From positions 124,001-188,000 of the forward strand of contig NZ_KK366049.1 in the NCBI RefSeq assembly GCF_000687165.1: a stretch of 64,000 bases of DNA, written 5' to 3'. The notes beneath the pieces were generated by a model that had not been told where the DNA came from, did not search any database, and saw only the letters and a program-made list of their open reading frames with translations. Positions 24,959-35,700 of this stretch are shown in pieces. Source of the DNA: Paracidovorax oryzae ATCC 19882 (GTDB lineage Bacteria > Pseudomonadota > Gammaproteobacteria > Burkholderiales > Burkholderiaceae_C). The translations under genes were made by a program, and so were the position numbers. Numbering within the stretch: the first letter of the stretch is position 1; the number at the start of each line of letters is the position of its first letter.

Positions 24959-26575
24959 TCAGCGGGGCACTAGGCGGTCGAAGTCGCGGTCCAGGCGCGC
25001 GAGGCTGCCGCCGATGCGGGCGCGCTGTACGGCTATCCAGGCCGATTGCTGCTCGACGCGGCCCTGGGCGGCCTTGAGCATGCGGGCCATTTCCGCTGGC
25101 TGGGGACCGCCGGCCGTCGCGCGGTGGCGGACGATGGCCACCGGGTCCAGCGTGGCGCGGAACTCGGCCTCGTCCATGGGGAGCTGCGCGGGGAATTCCG
25201 AGCCGTGCACCGATTCCGCATAGATGCGGCGCGCCTCGGCGTAGGGGAAGTCCAGCGGCTTGATGTCCTTGGCCTTGGCGTACTCGACCACCTCCGATGC
25301 GAAGTGGTGGCCCACGCGGAAGGGCAGCCGGTACTTGCGCATCAGCACGTCGGCCAGTTCCTGCGAGGCGGTCCAGTCGCTGTTCAACTCCTCGAGCGCG
25401 CGCTGGGGGTCGATGACCAGCGCGCCCAGGATGCGGTCCCACTGGCGCAGCACGTCGATCGCGCTCTGCACCATGGCGGTGTTGTTGCGCGCTTCCTTGG
25501 GGTCCTGCATGCCGGGCGGGATGTTGTGCGCCTGGATGGCCGCGCCCATGCCCAGCGTCAGGGCCTGCGAGGCGTCGCGGCGCGTGGCGTTGAGCAGGCC
25601 GGGGTTGCGCTTTTGCGGCATCGCGCTCGACACGTAGGTGTTGCCGCCGCCTTCCTGCAGCAGGATCCACGGGCGGGGCTGCGCGTATTGCGTCATCACG
25701 TCCTCGATGAAGGTGCCGGCATGCAGGGCGATCGCCATGACGATGGCGCCGGCCTCCACCGGCTGGTCCACGGCCGAGACCTGGGCCGCGTCGTAGGCGT
25801 TGTCCACCGTGGCGGAAAAGCCCAGATAGTCCGCCATGCGCTGGCGGTCGAGCGGCCAGCTCGTGCCGTTGAGCACCGTGGTGCCCATGGGCGAGCGGTC
25901 GATGCGGGCATAGGCCTCGCGGATGCGCTGCGCATCGCGGTCCAGGCCGCTGGCCAGGCCCAGCAGGTAGTGGCCGTAGCTGTTGGGCTGCGCGGCCACG
26001 CCGTTCGTGTAGTTGGGCACGACGGTGGCCTGGTGCCTGTCGGCCAGCCGGACCATGGTGGCCGTCGTCTGGTTCAGCGCCTCGGCCAGCTGCAGCATCT
26101 GGTCGCGCAGCATGGCCGCGCGCACGGTGGAGAGCATGTCCTGGCTGGAACGGCCGGCGTGCAGCAGCGTGATCTGCGGGCCCGCGGCCTCGATGAGCAG
26201 GGGCTCGAAGGTGATCACCAGCCGGGGCCGCTTGCCGCCGGGCCGGTTGCCGTCGGCCAGCACCTTGCTGATGCCGCCGTGCACCAGCGGCGCCAGGGAC
26301 TTGTCGAGCAGGCCCTGGTCGATGTTGATGACGGCCGATGCCTTGTTGATCTCGCCGAGCCAGAAGAACTCGTCGCGGGGCGGGGCCGCGGCCGGCCGGG
26401 CCGGGGCGGCAGACGCCGGGCTGGACTCCGGCGCCGGTGCAGGCGCTCCGGCCTGCGGCCCGTTGGCCTGCGCCGCCGCCGTGGCGCCCGTGCAGAGCGC
26501 GGCAGCGCAGGCGAGGGCGTGCAGCGCGGCGTGCAACCGCGGGTGTTTCCGGGGGCTTTCTCGTGGGATCGTCAT
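24959..26575 (-). CDS. Exported argininosuccinate-lyase-like protein (lyase superfamily)
   Basis: Read from the ATG at 26575, which follows a strong AGGAGA; 538 residues. It has a signal peptide (to about residue 37) and then a Pro/Ala-rich linker to about 70. The body belongs to the fumarase/aspartase/argininosuccinate lyase superfamily; the signature loop is SSAMPQKRNPG, close to the Arg[22 protein letters not shown] corresponds to the ArgH TGRSRND block. An exported member is unusual, because the known enzymes act in the cytoplasm. The true arginine-pathway lyase is at 28545. Its substrate is unknown. Its 3' end touches the IS5 fragment, but the C-terminus looks complete. Confidence 0.8.
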   Translation of the reverse strand: MTIPRESPRKHPRLHAALHALACAAALCTGATAAAQANGPQAGAPAPAPESSPASAAPARPAAAPPRDEFFWLGEINKASAVINIDQGLLDKSLAPLVHGGISKVLADGNRPGGKRPRLVITFEPLLIEAAGPQITLLHAGRSSQDMLSTVRAAMLRDQMLQLAEALNQTTATMVRLADRHQATVVPNYTNGVAAQPNSYGHYLLGLASGLDRDAQRIREAYARIDRSPMGTTVLNGTSWPLDRQRMADYLGFSATVDNAYDAAQVSAVDQPVEAGAIVMAIALHAGTFIEDVMTQYAQPRPWILLQEGGGNTYVSSAMPQKRNPGLLNATRRDASQALTLGMGAAIQAHNIPPGMQDPKEARNNTAMVQSAIDVLRQWDRILGALVIDPQRALEELNSDWTASQELADVLMRKYRLPFRVGHHFASEVVEYAKAKDIKPLDFPYAEARRIYAESVHGSEFPAQLPMDEAEFRATLDPVAIVRHRATAGGPQPAEMARMLKAAQGRVEQQSAWIAVQRARIGGSLARLDRDFDRLVPR

Positions 26576-26650
26576 GCCTGTCTCCTGGGTTGTTTCTCGT
26601 TGGACGGCGCCGCGGCGCATCCTGCGCGGCCGGTGGCCGCCAGCACCGGC

Positions 26651-27388
26651 TCAGCCCGCCAGCGCTTCGCGGACGGCGGACACCTGCCGGCGCGACACGG
26701 ACAGCAGTTCCGGCAGGCCGTGCATGCGCACGGCCCAGCCTTCGCCTTCCACCGGGTCGTAGTGCTTCTCGATGGAGCGCAGCGCGCGCCGGGCGACCAG
26801 CGCGTTGCGGTGCACGCGCAGGAAGCGGGATGGGTAGCGCGCTTCCAGTTCGCTCAGCGCGCCGTCCAGGATGTAGCTGCGCGTGCCCGTGCGGACGGTG
26901 AGGTACTTGAGCTCGGCCTTGACATAGACCACCTCGTCCAGCGGCACGCGCTCGGTGCGGCCCCGGTCCTGGATCAGCAGCGCCTCCGTGTCCGCGGGGG
27001 CCGGGGAGGCAGCAGGGGGGCGGGCGGCGGCGCGCCGGGCCTTGGCCAGTGCCTGCTGCAGCCGTTCGGCACGCACGGGCTTGGTGAGGTAGTCCGCCGC
27101 ATCCAGCTCGAAGGCGCTCACGGCGTGGTCGGCGTGCGCCGTCACGAAGACGATGGCGGGAGGGCTGGCCAGGGCGCGCAGCGCATGCGCCAGGGAGAGC
27201 CCGTCCTGTCCGGGCATGTGGATGTCGAGCAGCACGGCGTCGAAGGGCCGCCCGCCCGGCGCGCGCAGCAGCGTCAGCGCTTCGGCGGCATTCGCCGCCT
27301 CGGCCAGGATGTGCCCGCCACTGTCGGTCAGCAGCGTGCGCAGGCGGCTGCGGGCCAGGGCTTCGTCGTCCACGATGAGGATGTGCAT
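26651..27388 (-). CDS. LytTR-family response regulator (AlgR-like)
   Basis: A 245-residue two-domain regulator. The receiver (1-120) has ILIVDDEALARSRLR, the phospho-acceptor in LLDIHMPGQDG (D55) and the switch Lys in YLTKPV. After an Ala/Pro linker, the LytTR DNA-binding domain (about 140-240) has VYVKAELKYLTVRTG and FLRVHRNALVAR. It is encoded 40 bases after its histidine kinase. The kinase/regulator pair divergent from argH resembles the AlgZ/AlgR arrangement of pseudomonads and beta-proteobacteria. Targets here are unknown. Confidence 0.88.
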   Translation of the reverse strand: MHILIVDDEALARSRLRTLLTDSGGHILAEAANAAEALTLLRAPGGRPFDAVLLDIHMPGQDGLSLAHALRALASPPAIVFVTAHADHAVSAFELDAADYLTKPVRAERLQQALAKARRAAARPPAASPAPADTEALLIQDRGRTERVPLDEVVYVKAELKYLTVRTGTRSYILDGALSELEARYPSRFLRVHRNALVARRALRSIEKHYDPVEGEGWAVRMHGLPELLSVSRRQVSAVREALAG

Positions 27389-27428
27389 GGGAGCCGCAAG
27401 GAGGTGGTGTCGGTCGCGGTGGCGGGCG

Positions 27429-28493
27429 TCAGGCATGCGCCGGCAGGGAGATGCGTACCCGGTAGAAGCCATTGTGCATGCCCGCCGAGAAATCGCACTG
27501 CACATCGTGCAGCAGGCGCAGCCGGTCGCGCACGTTGGCCAGGGCGATGCCGTGGCCGCGGCGCGCGCCGTCTTCCGCCCGGGCCCCGCCGGGCGGCACG
27601 GTGTTGGTGATGGTGACCACGGCGCGGCTGCCGCGCAGCTCGGTACTCACGCGCAGCTTGCCGCCCTGGGCGGAAGGCTCCACGCCGTGCTTGACGGCGT
27701 TTTCCACGAGCGGCTGCAGCAGCAGGGGCGGCAGCCGGGCGCCGTCGGTGCGCGGGTCGAGCAGCCATTGCACGCGCAGGCGGTCCCCGAAGCGCACTTC
27801 CTCGATGGCGAGGTAGCGCCGCGCGAGCACGATCTCCTCGCCCAGCGTCGCGGAGTCGCCCTGTTCCACCAGGGCATGGCGGAACAGGTCGCTCAGGTCT
27901 TCCAGCAGCGCCTCGGCCTTGGCCGGCTCGTCGCGCACCAGCGCGATGGCACTGTTGAGCGTATTGAAGAGGAAGTGCGGCCGGATGCGCGCCTGCAGCT
28001 CGCCGAGCCGCGCGGTGGTGGCGGCCGGCGTGCGTGCGCGGGCGCGCAGCACCAGCGCCGCCACGAGCAATGCCGACAGCAGCGCTCCGCTCGCGGCGCT
28101 GGCCAGCCACGGCGCTTCCATGGGCACGCCGACCAGCACCAGCATGCCGCAGGCGTAGAGGCCGGCCAGCGCCCCCAGGCCCACGCCGGCCACGGATTGC
28201 AGCGCCACGGGCAGGCGCTGCAGCAGGGTCTTGAGGCTGCAGGCCGTGACCAGCCAGGCCAGGGTGGCCGGCAGCGCGCCGCCGGTCAGCAGCGACAGCC
28301 GGGCCAGCCATGCGGCCGGGCCGTCGGCGGCGTACATCGCGCCCACGCCGAGCACGATCTCCACGAACAGCACGGCGCGCAGCACCACGCCCACGTGGCA
28401 TGCATCGAAGACGAGCGCACGCCCGCCGAGTCCCTCCGGAGGGGACTCTGCCAGGGGCTGGGGCCGGGTCGATAAAATTTGGGTCTCTTGCAT
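27429..28493 (-). CDS. LytS/AlgZ-type sensor histidine kinase
   Basis: A 354-residue membrane kinase. About four transmembrane segments lie between residues 35 and 150, without a recognisable extracellular domain. The phospho-acceptor histidine is in [17 protein letters not shown], the hallmark of the His_kinase family with LytS and AlgZ. The ATPase part has [16 protein letters not shown] and [13 protein letters not shown]. It pairs with the LytTR regulator next to it. Its ATG at 28493 lies 51 bases from the divergent argH start, so the argH promoter overlaps its first codons. Confidence 0.88.
   Translation of the reverse strand: MQETQILSTRPQPLAESPPEGLGGRALVFDACHVGVVLRAVLFVEIVLGVGAMYAADGPAAWLARLSLLTGGALPATLAWLVTACSLKTLLQRLPVALQSVAGVGLGALAGLYACGMLVLVGVPMEAPWLASAASGALLSALLVAALVLRARARTPAATTARLGELQARIRPHFLFNTLNSAIALVRDEPAKAEALLEDLSDLFRHALVEQGDSATLGEEIVLARRYLAIEEVRFGDRLRVQWLLDPRTDGARLPPLLLQPLVENAVKHGVEPSAQGGKLRVSTELRGSRAVVTITNTVPPGGARAEDGARRGHGIALANVRDRLRLLHDVQCDFSAGMHNGFYRVRISLPAHA
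28473..28478 (+). promoter_or_regulatory. Candidate -10 element of argH
   Basis: TAAAAT in an otherwise G+C-rich context, 67 bases before the argH start and inside the first codons of the divergent histidine kinase gene. No strong -35 hexamer is visible, so the assignment is weak. Confidence 0.3.
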
Positions 28494-28544
28494 CGCGGCA
28501 TCCGGGCGTTCCGGGTGGCCGAAACCTCCGGATTATTGCCCTCC

Positions 28545-30002
<1,458 letters not shown>

Positions 30003-30035
30003 ACACGTCGTTTTCTTCCTGACCGGAGCCCCGCC

Positions 30036-31019
30036 ATGACCCTGTCACGCCGCCGCCTGCTCTCCCATGCCTCCCTTGCCGGCGCCGCGCTGGCAGCGGG
30101 CCTTCCCCTCGCGGCCCGGGCGCAGGCCGGCAAGACGCTGCGCATCCTGGTGGGCTTCCCGCCCGGCGGCGGCTCGGATGCGATCGCGCGGCTGCTGGCC
30201 GACAAGCTCAAGGACGTGCTCGGCGTACCGGTGGTGGTGGAGAACCGGCCCGGCGCCGGCGGCCAGATCGCCGCGCAGGTGCTCAAGACGTCCCCGCTCG
30301 ACGGCAGCACCGTCTTCCTCACGCACGACCACACCATCTCCATCCTGCCGCAGGTGGTGAAGCACCCGGGTTTCGATCCCGTGCACGACTTCATCGGCGT
30401 GGGCGGCGTGGCCACCTTCGTCAACGCCTTCGCCGTATCGGGCGGCACGCCGGCCCGCAGCTTCGACGAGTACGTGGCCTGGGTGAAATCGCAGGGCGGC
30501 AAGAGCGCGGTGGGCATTCCCGCGCCGGCCTCCACGCCCGAGTTCCTGGTGAAGCTGCTCGGAGAGCGCTACCGGCTCGACCTGGTGTCCGCTCCCTACC
30601 GGGGCAGCGCTCCGATGATCGGCGACATGCTGGGCAACCAGATCGCGGCGGGCGTCGGATCGGTGCCGGACTTCCTGGAGAACCACAAGGCCGGCAAGAT
30701 CCGCATCGTGGCGGTGCTGGGCGACCGGCGGCAGGCCGCGCTGCCCGATGTGCCCACCTTCGGTGAACTGGGCCTGAAAGGTTTCGAGGATCTTCCCTAC
30801 TACGGGTTCTACGCGCCGGCCGGCACGCCCGCGAAGGCCGTGCAGCAGTTCTCGGAGGCCCTCGCCAAGGTGCTGGCCCGGGCCGACGTGCGGGAGCAAC
30901 TGGTAGCCATGGGCCTCACGGTCACGCCGATGACCCCGCAGCAGCTCACGGCGCGCGAGCGCGCCTACACCCAGGCCTGGACGCGCATCATCCGCGAGAG
31001 CGGCTTCCAGCCGCAGTGA
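30036..31019 (+). CDS. Bug-family (tripartite tricarboxylate) solute-binding receptor
   Basis: A 327-residue periplasmic protein. A signal with LSRRRLLSHASLAGAALAAG (residues 3-22) and a cut near ARAQA suggests TAT export. The mature part matches the Bug/TctC family: ILVGFPPGGGSDAIARLLAD, VVVENRPGAGGQIAA and YRGSAPMIGDMLGNQIAAG. These receptors bind carboxylates or amino acids and are greatly expanded in beta-proteobacteria, usually without linked permeases, as here. The ligand is unknown. It could be transcribed with argH, which ends 33 bases upstream. Confidence 0.9.
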   Translation: MTLSRRRLLSHASLAGAALAAGLPLAARAQAGKTLRILVGFPPGGGSDAIARLLADKLKDVLGVPVVVENRPGAGGQIAAQVLKTSPLDGSTVFLTHDHTISILPQVVKHPGFDPVHDFIGVGGVATFVNAFAVSGGTPARSFDEYVAWVKSQGGKSAVGIPAPASTPEFLVKLLGERYRLDLVSAPYRGSAPMIGDMLGNQIAAGVGSVPDFLENHKAGKIRIVAVLGDRRQAALPDVPTFGELGLKGFEDLPYYGFYAPAGTPAKAVQQFSEALAKVLARADVREQLVAMGLTVTPMTPQQLTARERAYTQAWTRIIRESGFQPQ

Positions 31020-31055
31020 ACGCGGCGCGGGGCAGGGCGCCTGCGCCTGCGTGCC

Positions 31056-31964
31056 TCACTCCGGCCGTCCCGGCCCTGCCGCCACGCGCCGGGCGATGGC
31101 CGCGAACTGCAGGGCCGGCTCCGGCGGCCGCGCGGCACGGTGCGCCACGGCCAGGCCCACGCGCGGCGCCGGAGCGCGGAGCGCGCGGAAGGCCACGCCG
31201 CGCACGCTGAGCTGGCGCATGCAGGCGGGCACCAGCGAGACCCCCACTTCCGCCGAGACCAGCGACAGGATGGAAGCGATCTGCGGGGCGGGCTGGCCCT
31301 GCGCGGGCTCGAAGCCGGCGGCGCGGCAGGCGTCCAGCACGGCGTCGTGCAGGCTGATGCCCACCGCGCGCGGGGTGAGGATGAACGGGTCGTCCCGCAA
31401 TGCCTGCAGCGCCAGTCCGCCGCGCCCGCGGGCGCAGGCGTGGTCTGCAGGCAATGCGGCCACGAGCGGCTCTTCCACCAGCGGCTGCACCGCGAGCGCG
31501 ACCGGGTCGGAGAGGGAAGGGCGCAGCACGGCGGCATCGAGGCGCCCCTCCAGCAATGCCGTGGCGAGCGCCACCGAATTCGCTTCCACCAGGCGCAGCT
31601 CCACCTGGGGGAAGGCATGGCGGAACGCCCGGATGCAGGCCGGGACCAGGGGATTGAATGCCGCGGTGCCGGTGAAGCCCAGTTGCAGTTGGCCGGTCTC
31701 GCCGCGGGCCGCCCGCCGGGCCGCCTGCAATGCCTGGGCGGCCTGCACCGGCAGGGGCTGCACCCTTTCCAGGAAGGCCCTGCCGGCCTCCGTCAGCTCG
31801 GCGCCATGGGGAACACGGTGGAAGAGCGGGGCACCGACCTCGGCTTCCAGGTCGCGGATCTGCAGGCTCAGCGGCGGCTGCCCGATGCCCAGGCGCGCGG
31901 CGGCCCGGGTGAAGTTGCCTTCCTCGGCCACGGCGAGAAAGTAGCGGATGTGTCGCAATTCCAT
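31056..31964 (-). CDS. LysR-family transcriptional regulator
   Basis: A 302-residue regulator from the ATG at 31964, with the classical start MELRHIRYFLAVAEEGNFTR and helix-turn-helix RAAARLGIGQPPLSLQIRDL. The effector part includes LGFTGTAAFNPLVP and IASILSLVSAEVGVSLVPAC, as in the BenM/CatM-like branch. It is divergent from an MFS exporter gene 97 bases away, with a 7-base inverted repeat between them, so it probably controls that transporter. Confidence 0.9.
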   Translation of the reverse strand: MELRHIRYFLAVAEEGNFTRAAARLGIGQPPLSLQIRDLEAEVGAPLFHRVPHGAELTEAGRAFLERVQPLPVQAAQALQAARRAARGETGQLQLGFTGTAAFNPLVPACIRAFRHAFPQVELRLVEANSVALATALLEGRLDAAVLRPSLSDPVALAVQPLVEEPLVAALPADHACARGRGGLALQALRDDPFILTPRAVGISLHDAVLDACRAAGFEPAQGQPAPQIASILSLVSAEVGVSLVPACMRQLSVRGVAFRALRAPAPRVGLAVAHRAARPPEPALQFAAIARRVAAGPGRPE

Positions 31965-31981
31965 GTTGTCATTTATAGGGC

Positions 31982-32005
31982 ATATGGCTTGATGGGGTGC
32001 CATAT
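31982..32005. promoter_or_regulatory. Candidate LysR operator between divergent LysR and MFS genes
   Basis: ATATGGC (31982-31988) and its exact complement GCCATAT (31999-32005) flank 10 bases. The repeat lies midway between the divergent starts at 31964 and 32061 and fits the T-N11-A style of LysR sites. Binding is inferred. Confidence 0.5.
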
Positions 32006-32060
32006 ATTGGACAGATGGAGTCGTGCGTCCTACATTGACCTGCGTCACCTTCCGCAGTCC

Positions 32061-33335
32061 ATGGCTTCCTCCTCCGCTCCTCCCGCTTCGTCCTCCTCCA
32101 TCCCGCCGGGCAGCGCGCCGGCATCCGACTGGGTGCGCCGCGGCACGCCGGAATACCGCCGCGCCGGCCTGGCGATGTTCCTGCTGGGCCTGGCCAGCTT
32201 TTCGCTGATCTATTCGGTGCAGCCCCTGTTGCCGGCGTTCGCGTCGGATTTCGGCGTCAGCCCGGCGGAGAGTTCGCTCGCGCTGTCGCTCACCACGGGC
32301 TGGCTGGCCTTCGCCATCGTGCTGGCCGGCGCGTTCTCGCAGGCCCTCGGCCGCCGCGGGCTGATGTGCGCATCCATGGCGCTCGCGGCGCTGCTGCAGA
32401 TCGGCGCGGCCCTCGCGCCCACGTGGCACGGCCTGCTCGTGGCCCGGGCGCTGGAAGGGCTGGTGCTGGGCGGCGTGCCCGCGGTGGCCATGGCGTGGCT
32501 GGCCGAGGAGATCGAGCCCGCGGCCCTTGCGCGCACCATGGGCCTCTATGTGGGCGGCACGGCCTTCGGCGGCATGGTGGGCCGCGTGGGGATGGGGCTG
32601 GTCACCGAGTTCACTTCGTGGCGCCTGGCTCTCGGCGGGCTCGGCCTGCTGTGCCTGGTCGCGGCGGCAGGCTTCCTGCGGCTGCTTCCGCCGTCGCGCC
32701 GTTTCGAGCGCCGGCCGGGCATCAACGCGCGGTTCCACCTGCGCGCGTGGGCCGGGCACCTGCGCAATCCGGGGCTGCTGCGCATCTATGCCATCGGCTT
32801 CCTGCTCACCAGCGTCTTCGTCACGGTGTTCAACTACGCCACGTTCCGGGTGTCGGGCGCGCCCTACCACCTTGGCCAGACGCAGGCGAGCCTGATCTTC
32901 CTGGCCTTCGGTTTCGGCATCGTGTCCTCGTCGGTCGCCGGCGCCCTGGCCGAGCGTTTCGGCCGGCACCGGCTGCTGGCCGCCGGGTTCGCCCTCATGC
33001 TCGCCGGCGTGGGCCTGACGCTGTTCGCGCCTCTGGCTGCCGTCGTGGCCGGCATCGCGCTGGTCACCACCGGCTTTTTCATCGGCCATGCCGTGGCGAG
33101 CGGATCCGTAGGGCCGCAGGCAGGCGAGGCCAAGGGCCATGCGGCGTCGCTCTACCTGCTCTTCTATTACCTCGGCTCCAGCGTCACCGGGTCGGTGGGC
33201 GGCTGGTTCTGGCAGCACGGCGGATGGCCGGCCGTGGCGGGCCTGACGGGCGGCATCGCGCTGGCCGGCCTGGTGGCAGCGGTGGCGCTGGGCAGGGCGG
33301 CCCGGGTACGGCCGGCGGCATGGGCCCACGGATGA
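32061..33335 (+). CDS. Major facilitator superfamily transporter (YnfM-like)
   Basis: The open frame extends upstream, but the protein starts at the ATG at 32061 (424 residues), which opens a Ser/Pro-rich cytoplasmic tail before the first helix. Twelve hydrophobic segments can be counted. Typical blocks are YSVQPLLPAFASDFGVSPAE, TGWLAFAIVLAGAFS and GRVGMGLVTEFTSWRLAL. The nearest known type is YnfM-like drug or metabolite exporters. It is divergent from a LysR gene, a common layout for an inducible exporter. The substrate is unknown. Confidence 0.87.
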   Translation: MASSSAPPASSSSIPPGSAPASDWVRRGTPEYRRAGLAMFLLGLASFSLIYSVQPLLPAFASDFGVSPAESSLALSLTTGWLAFAIVLAGAFSQALGRRGLMCASMALAALLQIGAALAPTWHGLLVARALEGLVLGGVPAVAMAWLAEEIEPAALARTMGLYVGGTAFGGMVGRVGMGLVTEFTSWRLALGGLGLLCLVAAAGFLRLLPPSRRFERRPGINARFHLRAWAGHLRNPGLLRIYAIGFLLTSVFVTVFNYATFRVSGAPYHLGQTQASLIFLAFGFGIVSSSVAGALAERFGRHRLLAAGFALMLAGVGLTLFAPLAAVVAGIALVTTGFFIGHAVASGSVGPQAGEAKGHAASLYLLFYYLGSSVTGSVGGWFWQHGGWPAVAGLTGGIALAGLVAAVALGRAARVRPAAWAHG

Positions 33336-33504
33336 GCCGACGGGCCAACACGGCGGCGCCGTCTGGCACTCGGCCGGACCGCAATGCGGAAATGCTCCAG
33401 TAATTTGTAACGTATAAGGTTCAATTTGTAAAAATTGTGTTCTGCGGGGAATGCTGCGGCGGACAATCGATCACACGCTGCTGTTTTCTCGGAGTGACCC
33501 GTCC

Positions 33505-34311
33505 ATGTCCCTGAGCCTTTCCCGCCGTTTCCGTCCTGGCCGTGTTGCCGCGGCCGTGCTGTGCGCAGCGCTCCTGCCGGCTGGTGCCGCCTGGGCCGCG
33601 CCCACGCCGGCACCTTCGGCAGCTGCCGCGCTCCCCGCGCCCTACGCGCGCTGGCAGTCGAGCATGGACGCCTTCGCGGCGGCGGACAAGGCGGGCCTGC
33701 CGAAGGCGGGCGGCGTGCTCTTCGTCGGCAGCTCGACCATTCGCCTGTGGACCGATCTGCGCGAGGATTTCCGGCAATTGCCCGTGGTCATCAACCGCGG
33801 GTTCGGCGGCTCGACCATGGCCGACTGCCAGTACTTCGTGAAGAACCTCGTGTTGCAGTACCAGCCCCGCCATGTGATGGTGTATGCGGGCGACAACGAC
33901 CTGGCGGAAGGGCGCACGCCCGAGCAGGTGCTCGAGAGCTTCCAGTCCTTCGTGCGCTCGGTGCGCGAGGCGCTGCCCGAGACGCGCATCAGCTACATCT
34001 CCATCAAGCCCAGCCCGCTGCGGTTGTCGCTGCTGCCGCGCATGCGCGAAGCCAACGCCCTGCTGGCGCAGTACGTGCGCACGGTGCCCAACAGCGATTT
34101 CATCGACATCTTCACCCCCATGCTGGATGCGCAGGGCCTGCCGCGCACCGAATTGTTCGGGGCCGACCACCTGCACATGAACGACGCGGGCTACGATCTC
34201 TGGCGCACCATCATCGGCAGCTACATAGGCGACGGCGCAGCGCCCGCGGGCGGCGCCACGGCTGCCCAGCCGGGCTCGGACGGGCTCATCCGGGCCAGCG
34301 CCCGGCCCTGA
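33505..34311 (+). CDS. SGNH/GDSL-type hydrolase, exported
   Basis: Read from the ATG at 33505, with GGAG 11 bases ahead; 268 residues. It has a signal peptide (1-32, cut near AWA-AP). The SGNH blocks are present in order: VLFVGSSTIRLW with the catalytic Ser (block I), VINRGFGGSTMAD with the Gly (block II), YAGDNDLAEG with the Asn (block III), and GADHLHMNDAGY with Asp and His (block V). It is a secreted esterase or acyl-hydrolase; the substrate is unknown. It follows an AT-rich promoter region (33400-33440) holding two AATTTGTAA copies. Confidence 0.88.
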   Translation: MSLSLSRRFRPGRVAAAVLCAALLPAGAAWAAPTPAPSAAAALPAPYARWQSSMDAFAAADKAGLPKAGGVLFVGSSTIRLWTDLREDFRQLPVVINRGFGGSTMADCQYFVKNLVLQYQPRHVMVYAGDNDLAEGRTPEQVLESFQSFVRSVREALPETRISYISIKPSPLRLSLLPRMREANALLAQYVRTVPNSDFIDIFTPMLDAQGLPRTELFGADHLHMNDAGYDLWRTIIGSYIGDGAAPAGGATAAQPGSDGLIRASARP

Positions 34312-34323
34312 GGCCTCCCCACG

Positions 34324-35505
34324 CTACAGCGCCGGGGGCAGGGGCCGCCGCAGGCGCAGCAGTTTGCGGCGGGTGCCCGGCGCATCTTCGTCCGGCCCCT
34401 CGTCCCACCACAGGCTGACCCGCGCTACGGCGTGCAGGGCCGCGAAGCAGACGGCCAGCAGGGCGATGTCCTGCCACCACGGCCGGTCGTAGCGTGCTCC
34501 CATCAGGCTGATGGCGAGCAGCACCACAACGAGGTGCGCGCAGAACACCGGCAGGGAGGCCGCGCCCAGGGTTTCCAGCCAGCGCGGCCGCGGCATGCGC
34601 GCCGCCAGGGACGGCCCGAACCGGATCGCCAGCACGAGCAGTGCGAACAGGTTCAGCACCCGCAGCGGTCCCAGCTGCCACTTGTCGAACACCAGGTTCC
34701 ACTCGGGCAGGCCGTCGCCGAAGGGAACCTGGCCGATCGCATGGCGCCAGCAGAAACCCACCACCGCTATGGCGGCCGCCGCCCCTGTCGCCCAGCGCGG
34801 GAAGACGAAGGGTGGTGCGTCGGGATCGTTGCGCGACGCACCCATCCACAGGCCCAGCACCCAGAGGAACTGCCAGCCCCACATCGAGAAGGTGCCCGTC
34901 TCGTGGAAGGGGATGGGATTGCTGATCACCGTATTGATGGCGTCGTAGAACCACTTCGAGAGCCCGAACTGCGCCAGGAACCAGAGCGCGATGCTCACGG
35001 CCAGCACCGGCGCCCAGCCGCGCCGCAGCCCGACCGACATCACCCAGGGGCTCGCGAGCATGAAGAGGACGTAGATGGGCAGGATGTCGAGCAGCGGGGG
35101 CTCGTACACGAGCAGCAGCCCGCCCACGAGCGCCTCGATCGGCTTGGCCAGGTAGAAGGTGATCAGGCCCTTGATGGCCGGCTCGTCCACCCGGATGCCG
35201 ATGAAGGTAATCACGGTGAACAGGAAGAGCAGGGTGGCTGCCTGGCAGGCGTAGATCTTGGTGGCCCGGCGGAGGAAGGCCTGCCGCATGGCCGGGATGC
35301 CGCGGCGCGCGGCGGTGCGGCCGTACACCATGCCCGCCATGTAGGCGGACAGCAGCACGAACCCCTCGGCCGCCGAGACGAAGCCGAAGGGCTGGCCGAG
35401 CGGCATCGTGAGCCGCGTGGGCAGATGGGTGACCGTCATGAGGACCAGCATGAGTCCCCGGACGGCATCGATCTCCCAGCGGCGGGAAGTGGACGTTTCG
35501 GGCAT
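34324..35505 (-). CDS. opgC: OpgC-type membrane acyltransferase
   Basis: A 393-residue protein from the ATG at 35505. It has about ten membrane helices. The N-terminal RRWEIDAVRGLMLVLMTVTH carries the ExDxxRGL-type start of OpgC, which transfers succinyl groups onto osmoregulated periplasmic glucans. KWFYDAINTVISNPIPF and a WWQD loop fit the family. No opgGH genes are in the window. The start is chosen to begin just before the first helix; the reverse frame of the neighbouring giant gene makes the open frame look far longer than it is. Confidence 0.8.
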   Translation of the reverse strand: MPETSTSRRWEIDAVRGLMLVLMTVTHLPTRLTMPLGQPFGFVSAAEGFVLLSAYMAGMVYGRTAARRGIPAMRQAFLRRATKIYACQAATLLFLFTVITFIGIRVDEPAIKGLITFYLAKPIEALVGGLLLVYEPPLLDILPIYVLFMLASPWVMSVGLRRGWAPVLAVSIALWFLAQFGLSKWFYDAINTVISNPIPFHETGTFSMWGWQFLWVLGLWMGASRNDPDAPPFVFPRWATGAAAAIAVVGFCWRHAIGQVPFGDGLPEWNLVFDKWQLGPLRVLNLFALLVLAIRFGPSLAARMPRPRWLETLGAASLPVFCAHLVVVLLAISLMGARYDRPWWQDIALLAVCFAALHAVARVSLWWDEGPDEDAPGTRRKLLRLRRPLPPAL

Positions 35506-35700
35506 GGAGTGGAGGGCGCTTCGAGCGCCGCGCCATTGTGCGGGCATCCCGGGGACGGGGTGTGTAGGCCGTTTACAACTCAGCGGACGGCAGCGTGCCC
35601 CGTGACCCGGCGATGGGCTAACCTCCCGGGGTTTGCCGCTCCGGCAGCCGCCGTTCGGGGGCCGCTGCATTCCTGGGCGCGCGCCATTGCTCGCACATCC

